Origin: Neisseria bergeri
GTDB taxonomy: Bacteria > Pseudomonadota > Gammaproteobacteria > Burkholderiales > Neisseriaceae
Assembly: GCA_003044455.1 (NCBI GenBank)
Contig: POWY01000002.1
Coordinates: 124,001 to 188,000 of the forward strand
Reading direction: 5' to 3'
Length of the DNA: 64,000 bases
Of the stretch, positions 8,759 through 18,634 are shown piece after piece (the stretch's first letter is position 1; each line of letters begins with the position of its first letter). The translations under genes were made by a program, and so were the position numbers. The notes beneath the pieces are model-generated. The model saw only the letters and a list, made by a program, of their open reading frames with translations. It did not search any database and had not been told where the DNA came from.

Positions 8759-9910
8759 ATGAGTAATAGAGACCAACTTTTTAAAGCCCCGCCGTTTGAA
8801 AACCACAGCCCGCTGACCTGGTATCAAGCCGCCTCACAACTGCCCAACTTTATCCGCGACGACGCACAGGCTGCCGCCATCGAACACCTCGATCGGCTTT
8901 GGACCGAATTGATGATGTTCAAACGCAAAAGAAACCGTTTTTTGGGCAGGAGTTTGCGTTCCCCGCAAGTCCCCAAAGGGCTTTATTTCTATGGCGGAGT
9001 CGGACGCGGCAAAAGCTTTCTGATGGACGCTTTTTTCGGATGTCTGCCTTACCGCCGCAAACGCCGCGTCCACTTTCATGCCTTTATGGCAGAAATCCAC
9101 CGGCGGCTGAAAGCCCTGAAAAGCGAAAGCAACCCGTTGAAATCCGTTGCCGCCGAGATTGCCAAAGAAACCCGCGTATTGTGTTTTGACGAATTTCATG
9201 TCAGTGATATTGCGGATGCAATGATTTTAGGCCGTCTGCTGGAAAACCTGCTTAACGAGGGCGTTGTTTTGGTGGCGACTTCAAACTACGCGCCTTCCGA
9301 ACTCTACCCCCAAGGTCAAAACCGGAGCAGTTTTCTTCCCACTATCGCGCTCATAGAATCCAGCCTGACCGTCTTAAACGTTGACGGCGGGGAAGACTAC
9401 CGGCTGCGTACCCTCCGCCCCGCCGAGATTTTCTTTACGCCTGCCAATGAAGAAAATGAGGCAAAACTGGCAAAACTGTTCAAAGAAATGACAGGCATTA
9501 CCGATTTGAACCCCGGCATCAGCACCATCCACGGCCGGGAAATTCCCCACAAAGCCGAGTCCGGCCTTGCCATATGGTTTGATTTCCGCGCACTGTGCTT
9601 CGGCCCCCGCTCGCAGTCCGACTATCTGTATTTGGCCGAACATTATGAAATGGTTTTTGTTTCAGGTTTGGAACAACTCTCACCGCAAGAAAAGGCGGAG
9701 GCGCGGCGGCTGACTTGGCTGATTGACGTGCTCTACGATTTCCGAGTCAAACTGTGTGCCACCGGCGCGGTAGATGTCAACCATATCTACACGGAAGGCG
9801 ATTTTGCCGAAGAATTTACCCGCACCGCCAGCCGGATGGTCGAAATGCAGTCCGAAGTTTATTTGAAACAGCCGCACCTGACCCTATCTCCCAAGGCTTC
9901 AGGCGGATAA
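8759..9910 (+). CDS. zapE: AFG1-family ATPase, cell division protein ZapE
   Basis: P-loop ATPase of the AFG1/LACE1 family. In E. coli ZapE associates with the constricting Z ring and affects FtsZ polymer stability. The Walker A motif GGVGRGKS is at residues 79-86 and the Walker B motif VLCFDEFHV further on. The 383 residues match the family (E. coli 375). It is soluble, with no signal or membrane span. The gene is followed after 58 bp by ndk, with a separate ribosome site. Confidence 0.9.
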   Translation: MSNRDQLFKAPPFENHSPLTWYQAASQLPNFIRDDAQAAAIEHLDRLWTELMMFKRKRNRFLGRSLRSPQVPKGLYFYGGVGRGKSFLMDAFFGCLPYRRKRRVHFHAFMAEIHRRLKALKSESNPLKSVAAEIAKETRVLCFDEFHVSDIADAMILGRLLENLLNEGVVLVATSNYAPSELYPQGQNRSSFLPTIALIESSLTVLNVDGGEDYRLRTLRPAEIFFTPANEENEAKLAKLFKEMTGITDLNPGISTIHGREIPHKAESGLAIWFDFRALCFGPRSQSDYLYLAEHYEMVFVSGLEQLSPQEKAEARRLTWLIDVLYDFRVKLCATGAVDVNHIYTEGDFAEEFTRTASRMVEMQSEVYLKQPHLTLSPKASGG

Positions 9911-9968
9911 GTTATTTTTTTGGTAGAATACCGATTTGATTCTTCTTAAGTAAAAATAAGGATATAGC

Positions 9969-10394
9969 ATGGCGATTGAACGCACCATCTCCATCATCAA
10001 ACCCGATGCCGTCGGCAAAAACGTTATCGGCAAAATATACAGCCGCTTTGAGGAGAACGGTCTGAAAATCGTTGCCGCCAAAATGAAGCAGCTTACCCTC
10101 AAAGAGGCGCAAGAATTTTATGCGGTTCACAAAGACCGCCCCTTCTATGCCGGATTGGTTGAGTTTATGACCGGCGGCCCGGTTATGATTCAAGTACTGG
10201 AAGGCGAAAACGCCGTCCTGAAAAACCGCGAACTGATGGGGGCAACCAATCCCGCCGAGGCCGCCGAAGGCACGATACGCGCGGACTTTGCCACATCGGT
10301 CAGTATCAATGCCGTACACGGTTCCGACAGCGTGGAAAATGCCGCTTTGGAAATTGCCTACTTTTTCAGCCAAACCGAAATCTGCCCCCGTTGA
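9969..10394 (+). CDS. ndk: nucleoside diphosphate kinase
   Basis: Transfers the gamma phosphate of ATP to nucleoside diphosphates through a phosphohistidine. The 141 residues are a full-length bacterial Ndk. The catalytic histidine is His117 in NAVHGSD. The N-terminus [12 protein letters not shown] is the usual first strand. AAGGA lies 8 bases before the ATG. An inverted DUS pair follows the gene. Confidence 0.97.
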   Translation: MAIERTISIIKPDAVGKNVIGKIYSRFEENGLKIVAAKMKQLTLKEAQEFYAVHKDRPFYAGLVEFMTGGPVMIQVLEGENAVLKNRELMGATNPAEAAEGTIRADFATSVSINAVHGSDSVENAALEIAYFFSQTEICPR

Positions 10395-10417
10395 TACAAT
10401 ACACCGCCCAACTCCTC

Positions 10418-10452
10418 TTCAGACGGCATAAAATATATCCATGCCGTCTGAA
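10418..10452. terminator. inverted DUS pair after ndk
   Basis: TTCAGACGGCAT (10418-10429) and ATGCCGTCTGAA (10441-10452), perfect complements with an 11-nt loop, 23 bp after the ndk stop. Confidence 0.7.
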
Positions 10453-10537
10453 AACCCTGTTGCAAAAGGCTTCAAATCAAACTTGCCTGCCCTGCAATTT
10501 TTTATTTGAAGCCTTAATTTAAGAAAAACACAAACAC

Positions 10538-11632
10538 ATGAAAACCAACCTGCTCAACTACGACCTCCAAGGGCTGACCCGACATTTTGCCGATATGGGC
10601 GAAAAACCTTTCCGTGCCAAACAGGTTATGCGTTGGATGCACCAATCCGGCGCGCAAAATTTTGACGAAATGACCGATTTGGCAAAATCCCTGCGCCATA
10701 AACTGAACGAACAGGCAAGCATCGAAATTCCCAAGCTGATGATGTCTCAAGAATCTTCAGACGGCACTAGAAAATGGCTTTTGGATGTCGGGACAGGCAA
10801 CGGCGTGGAAACCGTCTTCATCCCCGAATCGGATCGCGGCACGCTCTGCATTTCCTCGCAAGTCGGCTGCGCTTTGGAATGTACATTTTGCTCGACCGGC
10901 CGGCAGGGCTTCAACCGCAATTTGACCGCTGCCGAAATTATCGGGCAATTGTGGTGGGCAAACAAAGCGATGGGCGTTACACCGAAAAACGAACGCGTAA
11001 TTTCCAATGTAGTGATGATGGGTATGGGCGAGCCGATGGCGAACTTCGACAATGTCGTTACCGCCTTGAGCATCATGCTGGACGACCACGGCTACGGTTT
11101 GAGCCGCCGCCGCGTAACGGTTTCCACTTCGGGTATGGTTCCCCAAATGGACAGGTTGCGCGATGTCATGCCGGTGGCTTTGGCGGTTTCCCTCCATGCT
11201 TCCAATGACGAAGTCCGCAACCAAATCGTACCGTTGAACAAAAAATATCCCTTGAAAGAACTGATGGCGGCCTGCCAACGCTATCTGGTCAAAGCACCCA
11301 GGGATTTCATCACTTTCGAATACGTCATGTTGGACGGAATAAACGATAAGGCACAACATGCGCGCGAACTGATCGAACTGGTCAAAGATGTTCCCTGCAA
11401 GTTCAATCTGATTCCGTTCAATCCCTTCCCAAACTCCGGATACGAACGCTCCAGCAATGAGAACATCCGTGTGTTCCGCGATATTTTGCAGCAGGCAGGA
11501 TTTGTCGTTACCGTACGAAAAACGCGCGGCGACGACATCGATGCCGCCTGCGGACAGTTGGCGGGGCAGGTTCAGGATAAAACGCGCCGCCAACAAAAAT
11601 GGCAGCAGATTTTAATCGGACAACAGGGGTAA
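10538..11632 (+). CDS. rlmN: dual-specificity 23S rRNA/tRNA adenine-C2 methyltransferase RlmN
   Basis: Radical SAM enzyme that methylates A2503 of 23S rRNA and A37 of some tRNAs. The iron-sulfur cysteines are Cys111, Cys115 and Cys118 in CALECTFC. The methyl-carrying Cys is expected in the C-terminal DAACGQLAG. The 364 residues match the family. An uptake-like core encodes the internal peptide SSDGT. The stop is 2 bp before the pilW start, and ispG follows, so rlmN-pilW-ispG is probably one operon; this order is common in gamma- and betaproteobacteria. Confidence 0.96.
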   Translation: MKTNLLNYDLQGLTRHFADMGEKPFRAKQVMRWMHQSGAQNFDEMTDLAKSLRHKLNEQASIEIPKLMMSQESSDGTRKWLLDVGTGNGVETVFIPESDRGTLCISSQVGCALECTFCSTGRQGFNRNLTAAEIIGQLWWANKAMGVTPKNERVISNVVMMGMGEPMANFDNVVTALSIMLDDHGYGLSRRRVTVSTSGMVPQMDRLRDVMPVALAVSLHASNDEVRNQIVPLNKKYPLKELMAACQRYLVKAPRDFITFEYVMLDGINDKAQHARELIELVKDVPCKFNLIPFNPFPNSGYERSSNENIRVFRDILQQAGFVVTVRKTRGDDIDAACGQLAGQVQDKTRRQQKWQQILIGQQG

Positions 11633-11634
11633 TT

Positions 11635-12396
11635 ATGCCTTTTAAGCCATCCAAACGAATCTCTTTATTGCTTGTCCTTGCCTTGGGCGCGTGCAGCACT
11701 TCCTACCGCCCCTCGCGGGCAGAAAAAGCCAATCAGGTTTCCAATATCAAAACCCAGTTGGCAATGGAATATATGCGCGGTCAGGACTACCGTCAGGCAA
11801 CGGCAAGTATTGAAGATGCCTTGAAATCTGACCCTAAAAACGAACTTGCCTGGCTGGTTCGTGCCGAAATCTATCAATACCTGAAAGTTAACGACAAGGC
11901 GCAGGAAAGTTTCCGGCAAGCCCTCTCCATCAAACCCGACAGTGCCGAAATCAACAACAACTACGGCTGGTTCCTGTGCGGCAGGCTCAACCGCCCTGCC
12001 GAATCTATGGCATATTTCGACAAAGCCCTAGCCGACCCCACCTACCCGACCCCTTATATTGCCAACCTGAATAAAGGAATATGCAGTGCCAAACAGGGGC
12101 AATTCGGATTGGCGGAAGCCTATTTGGAACGCTCGCTCGCCTCGCAGCCGCAGTTCCCCCCCGCATTTAAAGAACTGGCGCGCACCAAAATGCTGGCCGG
12201 GCAGTTGGGCAATGCCGATTACTACTTTAAAAAATACCAAAGCAGGGTAGAAGTCCTTCAGGCCGATGATTTGCTGCTTGGCTGGAAAATTGCCAAAGCC
12301 CTCGGCAACGCGCAGGCGGCATACGAATATGAAGCACAATTGCAGGCAAATTTCCCCTACTCGGAAGAATTGCAAACCGTCCTCACCGGTCAATAA
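11635..12396 (+). CDS. pilW: type IV pilus biogenesis lipoprotein PilW
   Basis: Outer-membrane lipoprotein (PilF in Pseudomonas) needed for PilQ secretin stability and for pilus function. The ATG at 11635, 2 bp after the rlmN stop, gives 253 residues with a lipoprotein signal ending in LGAC (Cys20). The rest is a chain of TPR helices, for instance NELAWLVRAEIYQYLKVNDK and SAEINNNYGWFLCGRLNRPA. An upstream in-frame ATG at 11599 would place the signal internally and is rejected. Its place between rlmN and ispG is conserved. Confidence 0.93.
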   Translation: MPFKPSKRISLLLVLALGACSTSYRPSRAEKANQVSNIKTQLAMEYMRGQDYRQATASIEDALKSDPKNELAWLVRAEIYQYLKVNDKAQESFRQALSIKPDSAEINNNYGWFLCGRLNRPAESMAYFDKALADPTYPTPYIANLNKGICSAKQGQFGLAEAYLERSLASQPQFPPAFKELARTKMLAGQLGNADYYFKKYQSRVEVLQADDLLLGWKIAKALGNAQAAYEYEAQLQANFPYSEELQTVLTGQ

Positions 12397-12411
12397 ACAG
12401 ATTCAAACCAT

Positions 12412-13677
12412 ATGAACACACTCCAACGCCGCAGGACGCATCAAGTCCGCATCGATCATATTACCGTCGGTTCAGAAGCACCCGTCGTTATCCAATCTAT
12501 GACCAACACCGACACTGCCGATGCAAAAGCCACCGCATTGCAGATTAAGGAATTGAGCGATGCCGGCTCGGAAATGGTGCGGATCACCGTCAACAGCCCC
12601 GAAGCCGCGTCCAAAGTTGCCGAAATCCGCCTCCGCTTGGACGATATGGGCTATGCCACACCACTGATTGGCGATTTCCATTTCAACGGCGAACGCCTGT
12701 TGGCGGAATTTCCCGAGTGTGCAAAAGCCCTGTCCAAATACCGCATCAATCCCGGCAATGTCGGCAAAGGCGTAAAAGGCGATGAAAAATTTGCCTTTAT
12801 GATTCGGACTGCTGCCGAAAACGATAAAGCCGTCCGCATCGGCGTAAACTGGGGTTCTTTGGATCAGAGCCTCGCCAAACGCATGATGGATGCCAACCTC
12901 GCTTCTTCCGCGCCGAAACCGCCCGAAGAAGTGATGAAGGAAGCACTGATTGTCTCCGCTTTGGAATCTGCCGAAAAAGCCGTTCTATTGGGACTGCCCG
13001 AAGACAAAATTATCCTGTCGTGCAAAGTCAGCGCGGTTCAAGACCTGATTCAGGTTTACCGCGAACTGGGCAGCCGTTGCGCCTATCCGCTGCATTTGGG
13101 TTTGACCGAAGCCGGTATGGGCAGCAAAGGTATTGTCGCATCAACAGCGGCATTATCCGTCTTGCTTCAAGAAGGAATCGGCGACACCATCCGCATTTCA
13201 CTCACTCCAGAGCCGGGCAGCCCGCGTACTCAGGAGGTCGTCGTCGGGCAAGAGATTTTACAGACTATGGGTTTGCGTTCGTTTACGCCGATGGTTACCG
13301 CCTGCCCGGGATGCGGACGCACCACCAGTACCGTTTTTCAAGAACTGGCTCAAGATGTGCAAAACTACCTGCGCCAAAAAATGACCGTATGGCGCACTGC
13401 TTATCCCGGTGTGGAATCCTTGAATGTCGCCGTGATGGGCTGTGTCGTCAACGGCCCCGGAGAAAGCAAATTGGCCGACATCGGCATCAGCCTGCCCGGT
13501 ACGGGGGAAACACCCGTCGCGCCGGTTTATGTAGATGGTGAACGTAAAGTAACGCTGAAAGGCGACAACATTGCAACGGAATTTCTGGCTATTGTTGAAG
13601 AGTATGTCAAAACCAACTACGGCGAAAACGGCTTCAAACGCAACCAGAACAAAATCATCCCGATACAGCCCCTATAA
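12412..13677 (+). CDS. ispG: (E)-4-hydroxy-3-methylbut-2-enyl-diphosphate synthase
   Basis: GcpE/IspG, the penultimate enzyme of the MEP isoprenoid pathway; it reductively opens methylerythritol cyclodiphosphate using a [4Fe-4S] cluster. The cluster cysteines are visible in ACPGCGRT and in the C-terminal GCVVNGPGE. The 421 residues form the short two-domain bacterial version. It lies 15 bp after pilW. A DUS-type terminator shared with clpP follows at once. Confidence 0.96.
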   Translation: MNTLQRRRTHQVRIDHITVGSEAPVVIQSMTNTDTADAKATALQIKELSDAGSEMVRITVNSPEAASKVAEIRLRLDDMGYATPLIGDFHFNGERLLAEFPECAKALSKYRINPGNVGKGVKGDEKFAFMIRTAAENDKAVRIGVNWGSLDQSLAKRMMDANLASSAPKPPEEVMKEALIVSALESAEKAVLLGLPEDKIILSCKVSAVQDLIQVYRELGSRCAYPLHLGLTEAGMGSKGIVASTAALSVLLQEGIGDTIRISLTPEPGSPRTQEVVVGQEILQTMGLRSFTPMVTACPGCGRTTSTVFQELAQDVQNYLRQKMTVWRTAYPGVESLNVAVMGCVVNGPGESKLADIGISLPGTGETPVAPVYVDGERKVTLKGDNIATEFLAIVEEYVKTNYGENGFKRNQNKIIPIQPL

Positions 13678-13682
13678 GACAA

Positions 13683-13713
13683 ATGCCGTCTGAACTGTTT
13701 TCAGACGGCATTT
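13683..13713. terminator. bidirectional terminator between ispG and clpP
   Basis: ATGCCGTCTGAA (13683-13694) and TTCAGACGGCAT (13700-13711) with a 5-nt loop between two convergent genes. Confidence 0.8.
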
Positions 13714-13729
13714 GTCTACTTCACAAGGT

Positions 13730-14350
13730 TTAAAGCTGCAAAGAAGCGCGGTTTTCCAAAACTTGGTCAATCAAACCATATTCTTTTGCCTCTTCGGCAG
13801 ACATGAAATTATCACGGTCGGTGTCGCGCTCCAAATCTGCCAAATCGCGGTCGCAGTGTTTCGCCATCAGGCGGTTGAGTTTTTCTTTGATTTTCAACAG
13901 TTCGCGTGCGTGAATTTCAATGTCGGATGCCTGACCGCCCAAGCCGCCGCTGATTAAAGGCTGGTGAATCATAATTCGGCTGTTGGGCAGGGCGAAACGT
14001 TTGCCTTTTTCGCCTGCCGAGAGCAGGAATGCGCCCATGCTTGCCGCTTGTCCCAAGCACAAAGTGGAGACGTTGGGCTTGATGAAATTCATGGTGTCGT
14101 AAATCGACATGCCTGCCGTTACCGAGCCGCCGGGGGAATTGATGTAGAAGAAAATATCTTTGTCCGGATTTTCACTTTCCAAAAACAACAGCTGGGCAAC
14201 CACCAAATTGGCGGACTCGTCGGTTACCGGACCGACCAAAAATACGATGCGCTCTTTCAAAAGGCGCGAGTAAATATCAAATGCACGCTCGCCGCGGCCG
14301 CTTTGTTCGATAACGGTAGGAACGAGGTAATTATTGAAATCGAAGGACAT
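13730..14350 (-). CDS. clpP: ATP-dependent Clp protease proteolytic subunit
   Basis: Serine peptidase that forms the 14-subunit chamber fed by ClpX or ClpA. The catalytic triad can be placed at Ser104 (GQAASMGA), His129 (MIHQPL) and Asp178 (RDTDRDNF). The 206 residues are the usual length. It lies downstream of tig on the same strand with an 87-bp gap containing a strong hairpin; the tig-clpP pairing is widespread. AGGAGA precedes the start. Confidence 0.97.
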   Translation of the reverse strand: MSFDFNNYLVPTVIEQSGRGERAFDIYSRLLKERIVFLVGPVTDESANLVVAQLLFLESENPDKDIFFYINSPGGSVTAGMSIYDTMNFIKPNVSTLCLGQAASMGAFLLSAGEKGKRFALPNSRIMIHQPLISGGLGGQASDIEIHARELLKIKEKLNRLMAKHCDRDLADLERDTDRDNFMSAEEAKEYGLIDQVLENRASLQL

Positions 14351-14372
14351 TTTTGTCTCCTGTCAATGTTGC

Positions 14373-14403
14373 GAAAGCACCAAAGGGGTGCTTTGGTGCT
14401 TTC
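14373..14403 (-). terminator. hairpin between tig and clpP
   Basis: Perfect 13-bp stem GAAAGCACCAAAG / CTTTGGTGCTTTC around a 5-nt loop. It has no clear T run and stands just before the clpP ribosome site, so it may be a partial terminator or a processing or attenuation site setting the clpP level relative to tig. Confidence 0.6.
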
Positions 14404-14437
14404 AAGTTGTCTGTTTCAGACGACCTTTTGAAGATGA

Positions 14438-15751
14438 TTAGGCTTGTGCACCCATCACTTCGTCAAAAGACAAAGCTTTTTCGGTTACTTTAGCTTTGCC
14501 CAAAACGAAATCAACGACGTTGCTTTCTACTGCCAAAGAAGTCGGGGCTTGCAGGCGGGAAGGCTCTGCGTAGTACCAGTCGATTACTTCTTGAGGATCT
14601 TCGTAGCTTTCTGCGAAGTTGGCGACAACGGCCTTGATTTGCTCTTCAGTCGGTTCCAGTTTGTTTTCGTCAACCAGTTTGGCCAAAATCAGACCCAAAG
14701 ATACGCGGCGTTCGGCTTGTTCTTTGAACATATCCAAAGGCAGATCCAAGTTCGCGGCATCGACCATACCTTGGTTAACGAAATTTTGTTTCATTTCGTT
14801 TGCCAAACGGGCGGCTTCTTCATTGACCAAAGCAACCGGAACTTTCAACTCTACGGCTTTAATCAGCGCGTTCATTACGGATTCTTTGGTTTGTTCGTTT
14901 ACGCGGCGTTCCACTTCGCGGCTTACGTTTTTCTTCACTTCTTCACGCATTTTGGCAACGTCGCCGTCAGCGATGCCCAAGGCTTTTGCAAAATCTGCAT
15001 CGACTTCAGGCAGAGTCGCTTCGGAAACGTTGTTCAGCGTAATGGTGAACACGGCAGTTTTACCGGCAACGTCTTTACCATGGTAGTCTTCAGGGAAATT
15101 GACGGTAACGTCTTTGCCCTCGCCTGCCTTCATGCCGACTACGCCGGCTTCAAATTCGGGCAACATTTGACCTGCGCCCAATACGAAGGCGTAGTTTTTG
15201 GATGCTCCGCCGGCAAAAGGTTCGCCGTCGATTTTGCCTTCGAAGTCGATGATGACGCGGTCGCCGTTTCGGGCTTCGCGTTCGACATGGTTAAAGCGGG
15301 TGCGTTGTTTACGTAGGATTTCTACGGTTTGGTCTACTTCAGCATCACCGACGGAAGCGGTTACTTTTTCAACTTCTTGTGCAGACAAATCGCCGATAAC
15401 GACTTCGGGGAACACTTCAAAAATGGCGGCAACTTTGAAAGAATCTTTATCGTCTTGTTCTTCAACGCCTTCAAAACGGGGGAAGCCTGCAACTTTCAAT
15501 TCTTGGGCAACGGCAACATCGTAGAAGTAGCGTTGTACCATTTCGTTGATGACATCGTTTTGCGCGCTTGCACCGTACATTTGGGCAATCATTTTTAAAG
15601 GTGCTTTACCCGGACGGAAACCGTCGATTTTTGCACGGCGTTGGGTTTGTTTCAGTTTTTTATCGGTTTCTGCGTTGATTTCGGACCAAGGCAGGGACAA
15701 CACTACTTTGCGTTCTAGATTTTCTAAAGTTTCAACAGTTACGCTCATCAT
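14438..15751 (-). CDS. tig: trigger factor, ribosome-bound peptidyl-prolyl isomerase and chaperone
   Basis: Binds near the ribosomal exit tunnel and holds nascent chains. Three domains in order: the ribosome-binding tail with GFRPGKAPLKMI at about residues 45-56, the FKBP-type isomerase domain (GDRVIIDFEGKIDGEPF, about 160-245), and the helical chaperone arms. Two adjacent ATGs (15751, 15748) are possible; the second has the better distance from AAGGG, so the protein is 436 or 437 residues. clpP follows downstream. Confidence 0.96.
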   Translation of the reverse strand: MMSVTVETLENLERKVVLSLPWSEINAETDKKLKQTQRRAKIDGFRPGKAPLKMIAQMYGASAQNDVINEMVQRYFYDVAVAQELKVAGFPRFEGVEEQDDKDSFKVAAIFEVFPEVVIGDLSAQEVEKVTASVGDAEVDQTVEILRKQRTRFNHVEREARNGDRVIIDFEGKIDGEPFAGGASKNYAFVLGAGQMLPEFEAGVVGMKAGEGKDVTVNFPEDYHGKDVAGKTAVFTITLNNVSEATLPEVDADFAKALGIADGDVAKMREEVKKNVSREVERRVNEQTKESVMNALIKAVELKVPVALVNEEAARLANEMKQNFVNQGMVDAANLDLPLDMFKEQAERRVSLGLILAKLVDENKLEPTEEQIKAVVANFAESYEDPQEVIDWYYAEPSRLQAPTSLAVESNVVDFVLGKAKVTEKALSFDEVMGAQA

Positions 15752-15872
15752 AAGCCCTTAAATTTGTTGTGTTGATAAAATGATAAACCTTCTTCCCTGC
15801 ATGGGGAAGCAAACAGCGCAACGGTACGGATATTTGAACCGCATTGCCGCAAAGGGAAAATTTTAGCTGGCA

Positions 15873-15881
15873 AGTATATCA
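15873..15881 (-). promoter_or_regulatory. candidate extended -10 promoter of tig
   Basis: Read on the minus strand: TG-A-TATACT, matching the extended -10 form, about 120 bp upstream of tig. There is no firm -35. Confidence 0.4.
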
Positions 15882-15896
15882 CAATGTTCCGCCTGA

Positions 15897-15935
15897 AACA
15901 TAATATGCCGTCTGAAACATAATATGCCGTCTGAA
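15897..15935. repeat. tandem direct repeat carrying two uptake sequences
   Basis: The 19-mer AAACATAATATGCCGTCTG occurs twice in a row with a 19-bp period (from 15897 and from 15916). The same extended context also occurs at about 38614, before the DUS pair next to ctpA. Confidence 0.7.
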
Positions 15936-15962
15936 ACGCCAATTCCGCCGTTCAGACGGCAT
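15924..15962 (-). terminator. inverted DUS pair after ftsK
   Basis: ATGCCGTCTGAA (15924-15935) and TTCAGACGGCAT (15951-15962), perfect complements, 14 bp beyond the ftsK stop. Confidence 0.7.
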
Positions 15963-15975
15963 TTTGCGATACGGG

Positions 15976-18414
15976 CTATAAATGGTTCTTGTGCGCCAAA
16001 ATTTTACGGCTGCCGTTGAGGTCGGAGGGAGAAACGATACCTGCATTTTCCAGTGCCTCCATCAGGTTTGCCGCGCGGTTATAGCCGATACGCAACTGCC
16101 GCTGCAAAGACGAAATGGAGGTTTTTTTGCTTTCCAAAACATAGGCGACTGCCTGATCGAACAATTCGTCGCTGTCTGCATTGGGGCTGACGATATTTGC
16201 CGTTTCCTGTGCCGCTTCGCCTGTAAGCAGCCCTTCTACATAATTTGCCGGTGCCTGCTCCTTGACGAAAGCGACGACGCGGTGGACTTCATCATCGGAA
16301 ACGAACGCACCTTGCAGGCGGGTCGGTTCGGCACTGCCCGGTTGCAGGAACAGGGAGTCGCCGTATTTCAGCAGTTCGTCCGCGCCTATTTGATCGAGGA
16401 TGGTTCGGCTGTCGATTTTGCTTTGCACGGTAAACGCCATACGGGTCGGGATGTTGGCTTTAATCAGGCCGGTAACGACATCGACACTGGGACGTTGGGT
16501 GGCGACAATCATATGTATGCCGGCGGCGCGCGCTTTTTGGGCGAGGCGGGCGATTTGTTGCTCGACGGCTTTGCGTTCGGTCATCATCAGGTCTGCCAAC
16601 TCGTCGATAACGACTACAATCATCGGCAGTTTTTCCAGAGGTTCGGGTTCGTCGGGGGTCAGGCTGAACGGATTGAGCAGCGGCTTTCCTGCCGTTTTGG
16701 CTTGTTCGACTTTTTGGTTGAAGCCTTCCAAGTTGCGTACACCCGCATGGGAGAGCAGGCGGTAGCGTTTTTCCATTTCGGCGACGCACCAGTTCAACGC
16801 CTGCCCTGCTTCGCGCATATCGGTAACGACGGGACAGAGCAGGTGCGGAATGCCGTCGTAAATACTCAACTCAAGCATTTTCGGGTCGATCATGATAAAG
16901 CGGACTTCCTCGGGCGTAGCTTTGAAAAGCATAGACATAATCATGCCGTTCACGCCGACGGACTTGCCCGAACCGGTCATACCGGCAACCAAAAGGTGCG
17001 GCATTTTCGCCAAGTCGCCAACGACGGGCATACCGGCGATGTCTTTGCCCAGCGCGACGGTCAGCTTGGATTTGGCTTCGGCAAACACGGGCGAGGACAA
17101 GATTTCGCTCAACATCACGTCTTGGCGTTTGTCGTTGGGCAACTCGATGCCCATCGTGTTTTTCCCGGCGATGGTTTCGACGATACGCACGGATTGCAGC
17201 GACATCGAGCGAGCCAAATCTTTCGACAAGGCGACAATTTGGCTGCCTTTGACACCTTGCGCGGGTTCGATTTCGTAGCGCGTGATGACGGGGCCGGATG
17301 TGGCGGATACGACTTGTACACCGATGCCGAATTCTGCCAGTTTGGATTCGATCAGTTCGGCTGTATTTTCCAATTCGGCGGGATTGATGCTGACCGGCTC
17401 GCTGTCGGGAATCCGCAACAGGTTCAATGCAGGCTTGTGGTATTCGCCGTTCTGCTGTACTTCATTGTCTTCAAACAGCAAAGGTTGGATTTTAGGCGGC
17501 GGCGCAACGGAAACCGCGACGGATTTTCGGTTGCTGCTGCTGCCTTCGAGGGGAATAACAGGTTTGGCGGTGATGTTTTTGGCTTCTTTCACCATGCGCC
17601 GTGTGTTTTGGGTATCGACACCGTCTGTTTTGGTATTCGGCCGGCGTTTTCCCAAAGCCATGACCTTGCCGGATAAGGCACTCAGACGGTTTTGAACCGC
17701 CCTGCCCGTACCGTTCAAAAATTCCAGCCATGAAATCTGCACCAGCAGGGACAACGACAACAGCAGAACAACCAGGATAATCAGCAGGCTGCCCGATTTC
17801 CCCAGCAGCCACGCAAACACTGCGCCGACACGTATGCCGACCATACCGCCTGCTCCGACAGGCAGGGAGTCGGCATATTTTCCGGCCAGCACAAAATACT
17901 CCAAGACGGGGCTGAAGACCGTCAGGACAAACAGCGCGGCGGCAGCGATTTTGTGGTTGTATGCCTCGTTTTCCGTCTGTTTTGCGTGCAGACGGAAATT
18001 TTTATACAGCACGACGCAGGCAGCCGCTATCCACCACCAGAACGACCAGCCGAAAAGATAATAGCCGACATCGGCAATATACGCGCCGAACAGTCCGCCC
18101 CAATTGGCGGCATCTCCGGCAAGCGGCGAACTGTGCGACCAAGACGGATCGCCCATATCGAAACTGATCAGGGAAATCGCCAGATACAGGGTTGCCGCCA
18201 AACCCATCAGCCACAGTGCGTCGGCAATCAGGTTGACGACATGTTCGGGACGCGCCTTTTTGGCTTCGGTTTTCTGCAGCTCTTTGACCGCCTTGAGCCG
18301 CTCGGAAACTTTATTGCCCCGCGCGCCGTTGTCGGCTTTCTTGTTGCGCGCGGACGTTGGGGACGGGCTTCCCGCCCTGCCTTTTGCTGTTTTTTTATGG
18401 GATTTTTCTGTCAT
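15976..18414 (-). CDS. ftsK: DNA translocase FtsK
   Basis: Septal DNA pump that clears chromosome ends at division and activates XerCD at dif. The 812 residues are arranged as: a short basic N-terminal tail, about four membrane spans (residues ~65-215), a short linker, and the RecA-like motor with Walker [13 protein letters not shown] and Walker [15 protein letters not shown]. The C-terminal winged helix (gamma domain, [19 protein letters not shown]) reads the polar KOPS sequences. The linker is much shorter than in E. coli FtsK (1329 residues), as is usual in short FtsK/SpoIIIE proteins. The gene is monocistronic, ending at a DUS-type terminator. Confidence 0.95.
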   Translation of the reverse strand: MTEKSHKKTAKGRAGSPSPTSARNKKADNGARGNKVSERLKAVKELQKTEAKKARPEHVVNLIADALWLMGLAATLYLAISLISFDMGDPSWSHSSPLAGDAANWGGLFGAYIADVGYYLFGWSFWWWIAAACVVLYKNFRLHAKQTENEAYNHKIAAAALFVLTVFSPVLEYFVLAGKYADSLPVGAGGMVGIRVGAVFAWLLGKSGSLLIILVVLLLSLSLLVQISWLEFLNGTGRAVQNRLSALSGKVMALGKRRPNTKTDGVDTQNTRRMVKEAKNITAKPVIPLEGSSSNRKSVAVSVAPPPKIQPLLFEDNEVQQNGEYHKPALNLLRIPDSEPVSINPAELENTAELIESKLAEFGIGVQVVSATSGPVITRYEIEPAQGVKGSQIVALSKDLARSMSLQSVRIVETIAGKNTMGIELPNDKRQDVMLSEILSSPVFAEAKSKLTVALGKDIAGMPVVGDLAKMPHLLVAGMTGSGKSVGVNGMIMSMLFKATPEEVRFIMIDPKMLELSIYDGIPHLLCPVVTDMREAGQALNWCVAEMEKRYRLLSHAGVRNLEGFNQKVEQAKTAGKPLLNPFSLTPDEPEPLEKLPMIVVVIDELADLMMTERKAVEQQIARLAQKARAAGIHMIVATQRPSVDVVTGLIKANIPTRMAFTVQSKIDSRTILDQIGADELLKYGDSLFLQPGSAEPTRLQGAFVSDDEVHRVVAFVKEQAPANYVEGLLTGEAAQETANIVSPNADSDELFDQAVAYVLESKKTSISSLQRQLRIGYNRAANLMEALENAGIVSPSDLNGSRKILAHKNHL

Positions 18415-18595
18415 GCCGTATTACCGGAAAATGCCGTCTGAAATAAGGGTCGGGACGGCTTGCGGATTGAATATGGAAAGTGTCGGATTATACTCCATTT
18501 CTCCTGCTTTCATCCTGCAACAGACAGACGTTGCCTTTCAGACGGCATATCTTTGCCCGACGTATGTATTTTTACGCAGACCCTCGGCAAACCAG

Positions 18596-18601
18596 TATAA
18601 T
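18596..18601 (+). promoter_or_regulatory. candidate -10 box of the uracil permease gene
   Basis: TATAAT 34 bp upstream of the start codon. The -35 region is weak (TTTACG about 19 bp upstream). Confidence 0.35.
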
Positions 18602-18634
18602 CCGTGCCGTTTGAACCGACTGAAAGAAAATGGT

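Noticed and set aside
15982-17676. A 564-codon open frame on the plus strand opposite ftsK
   Set aside because: Shadow of the FtsK motor domain; no family features of its own.
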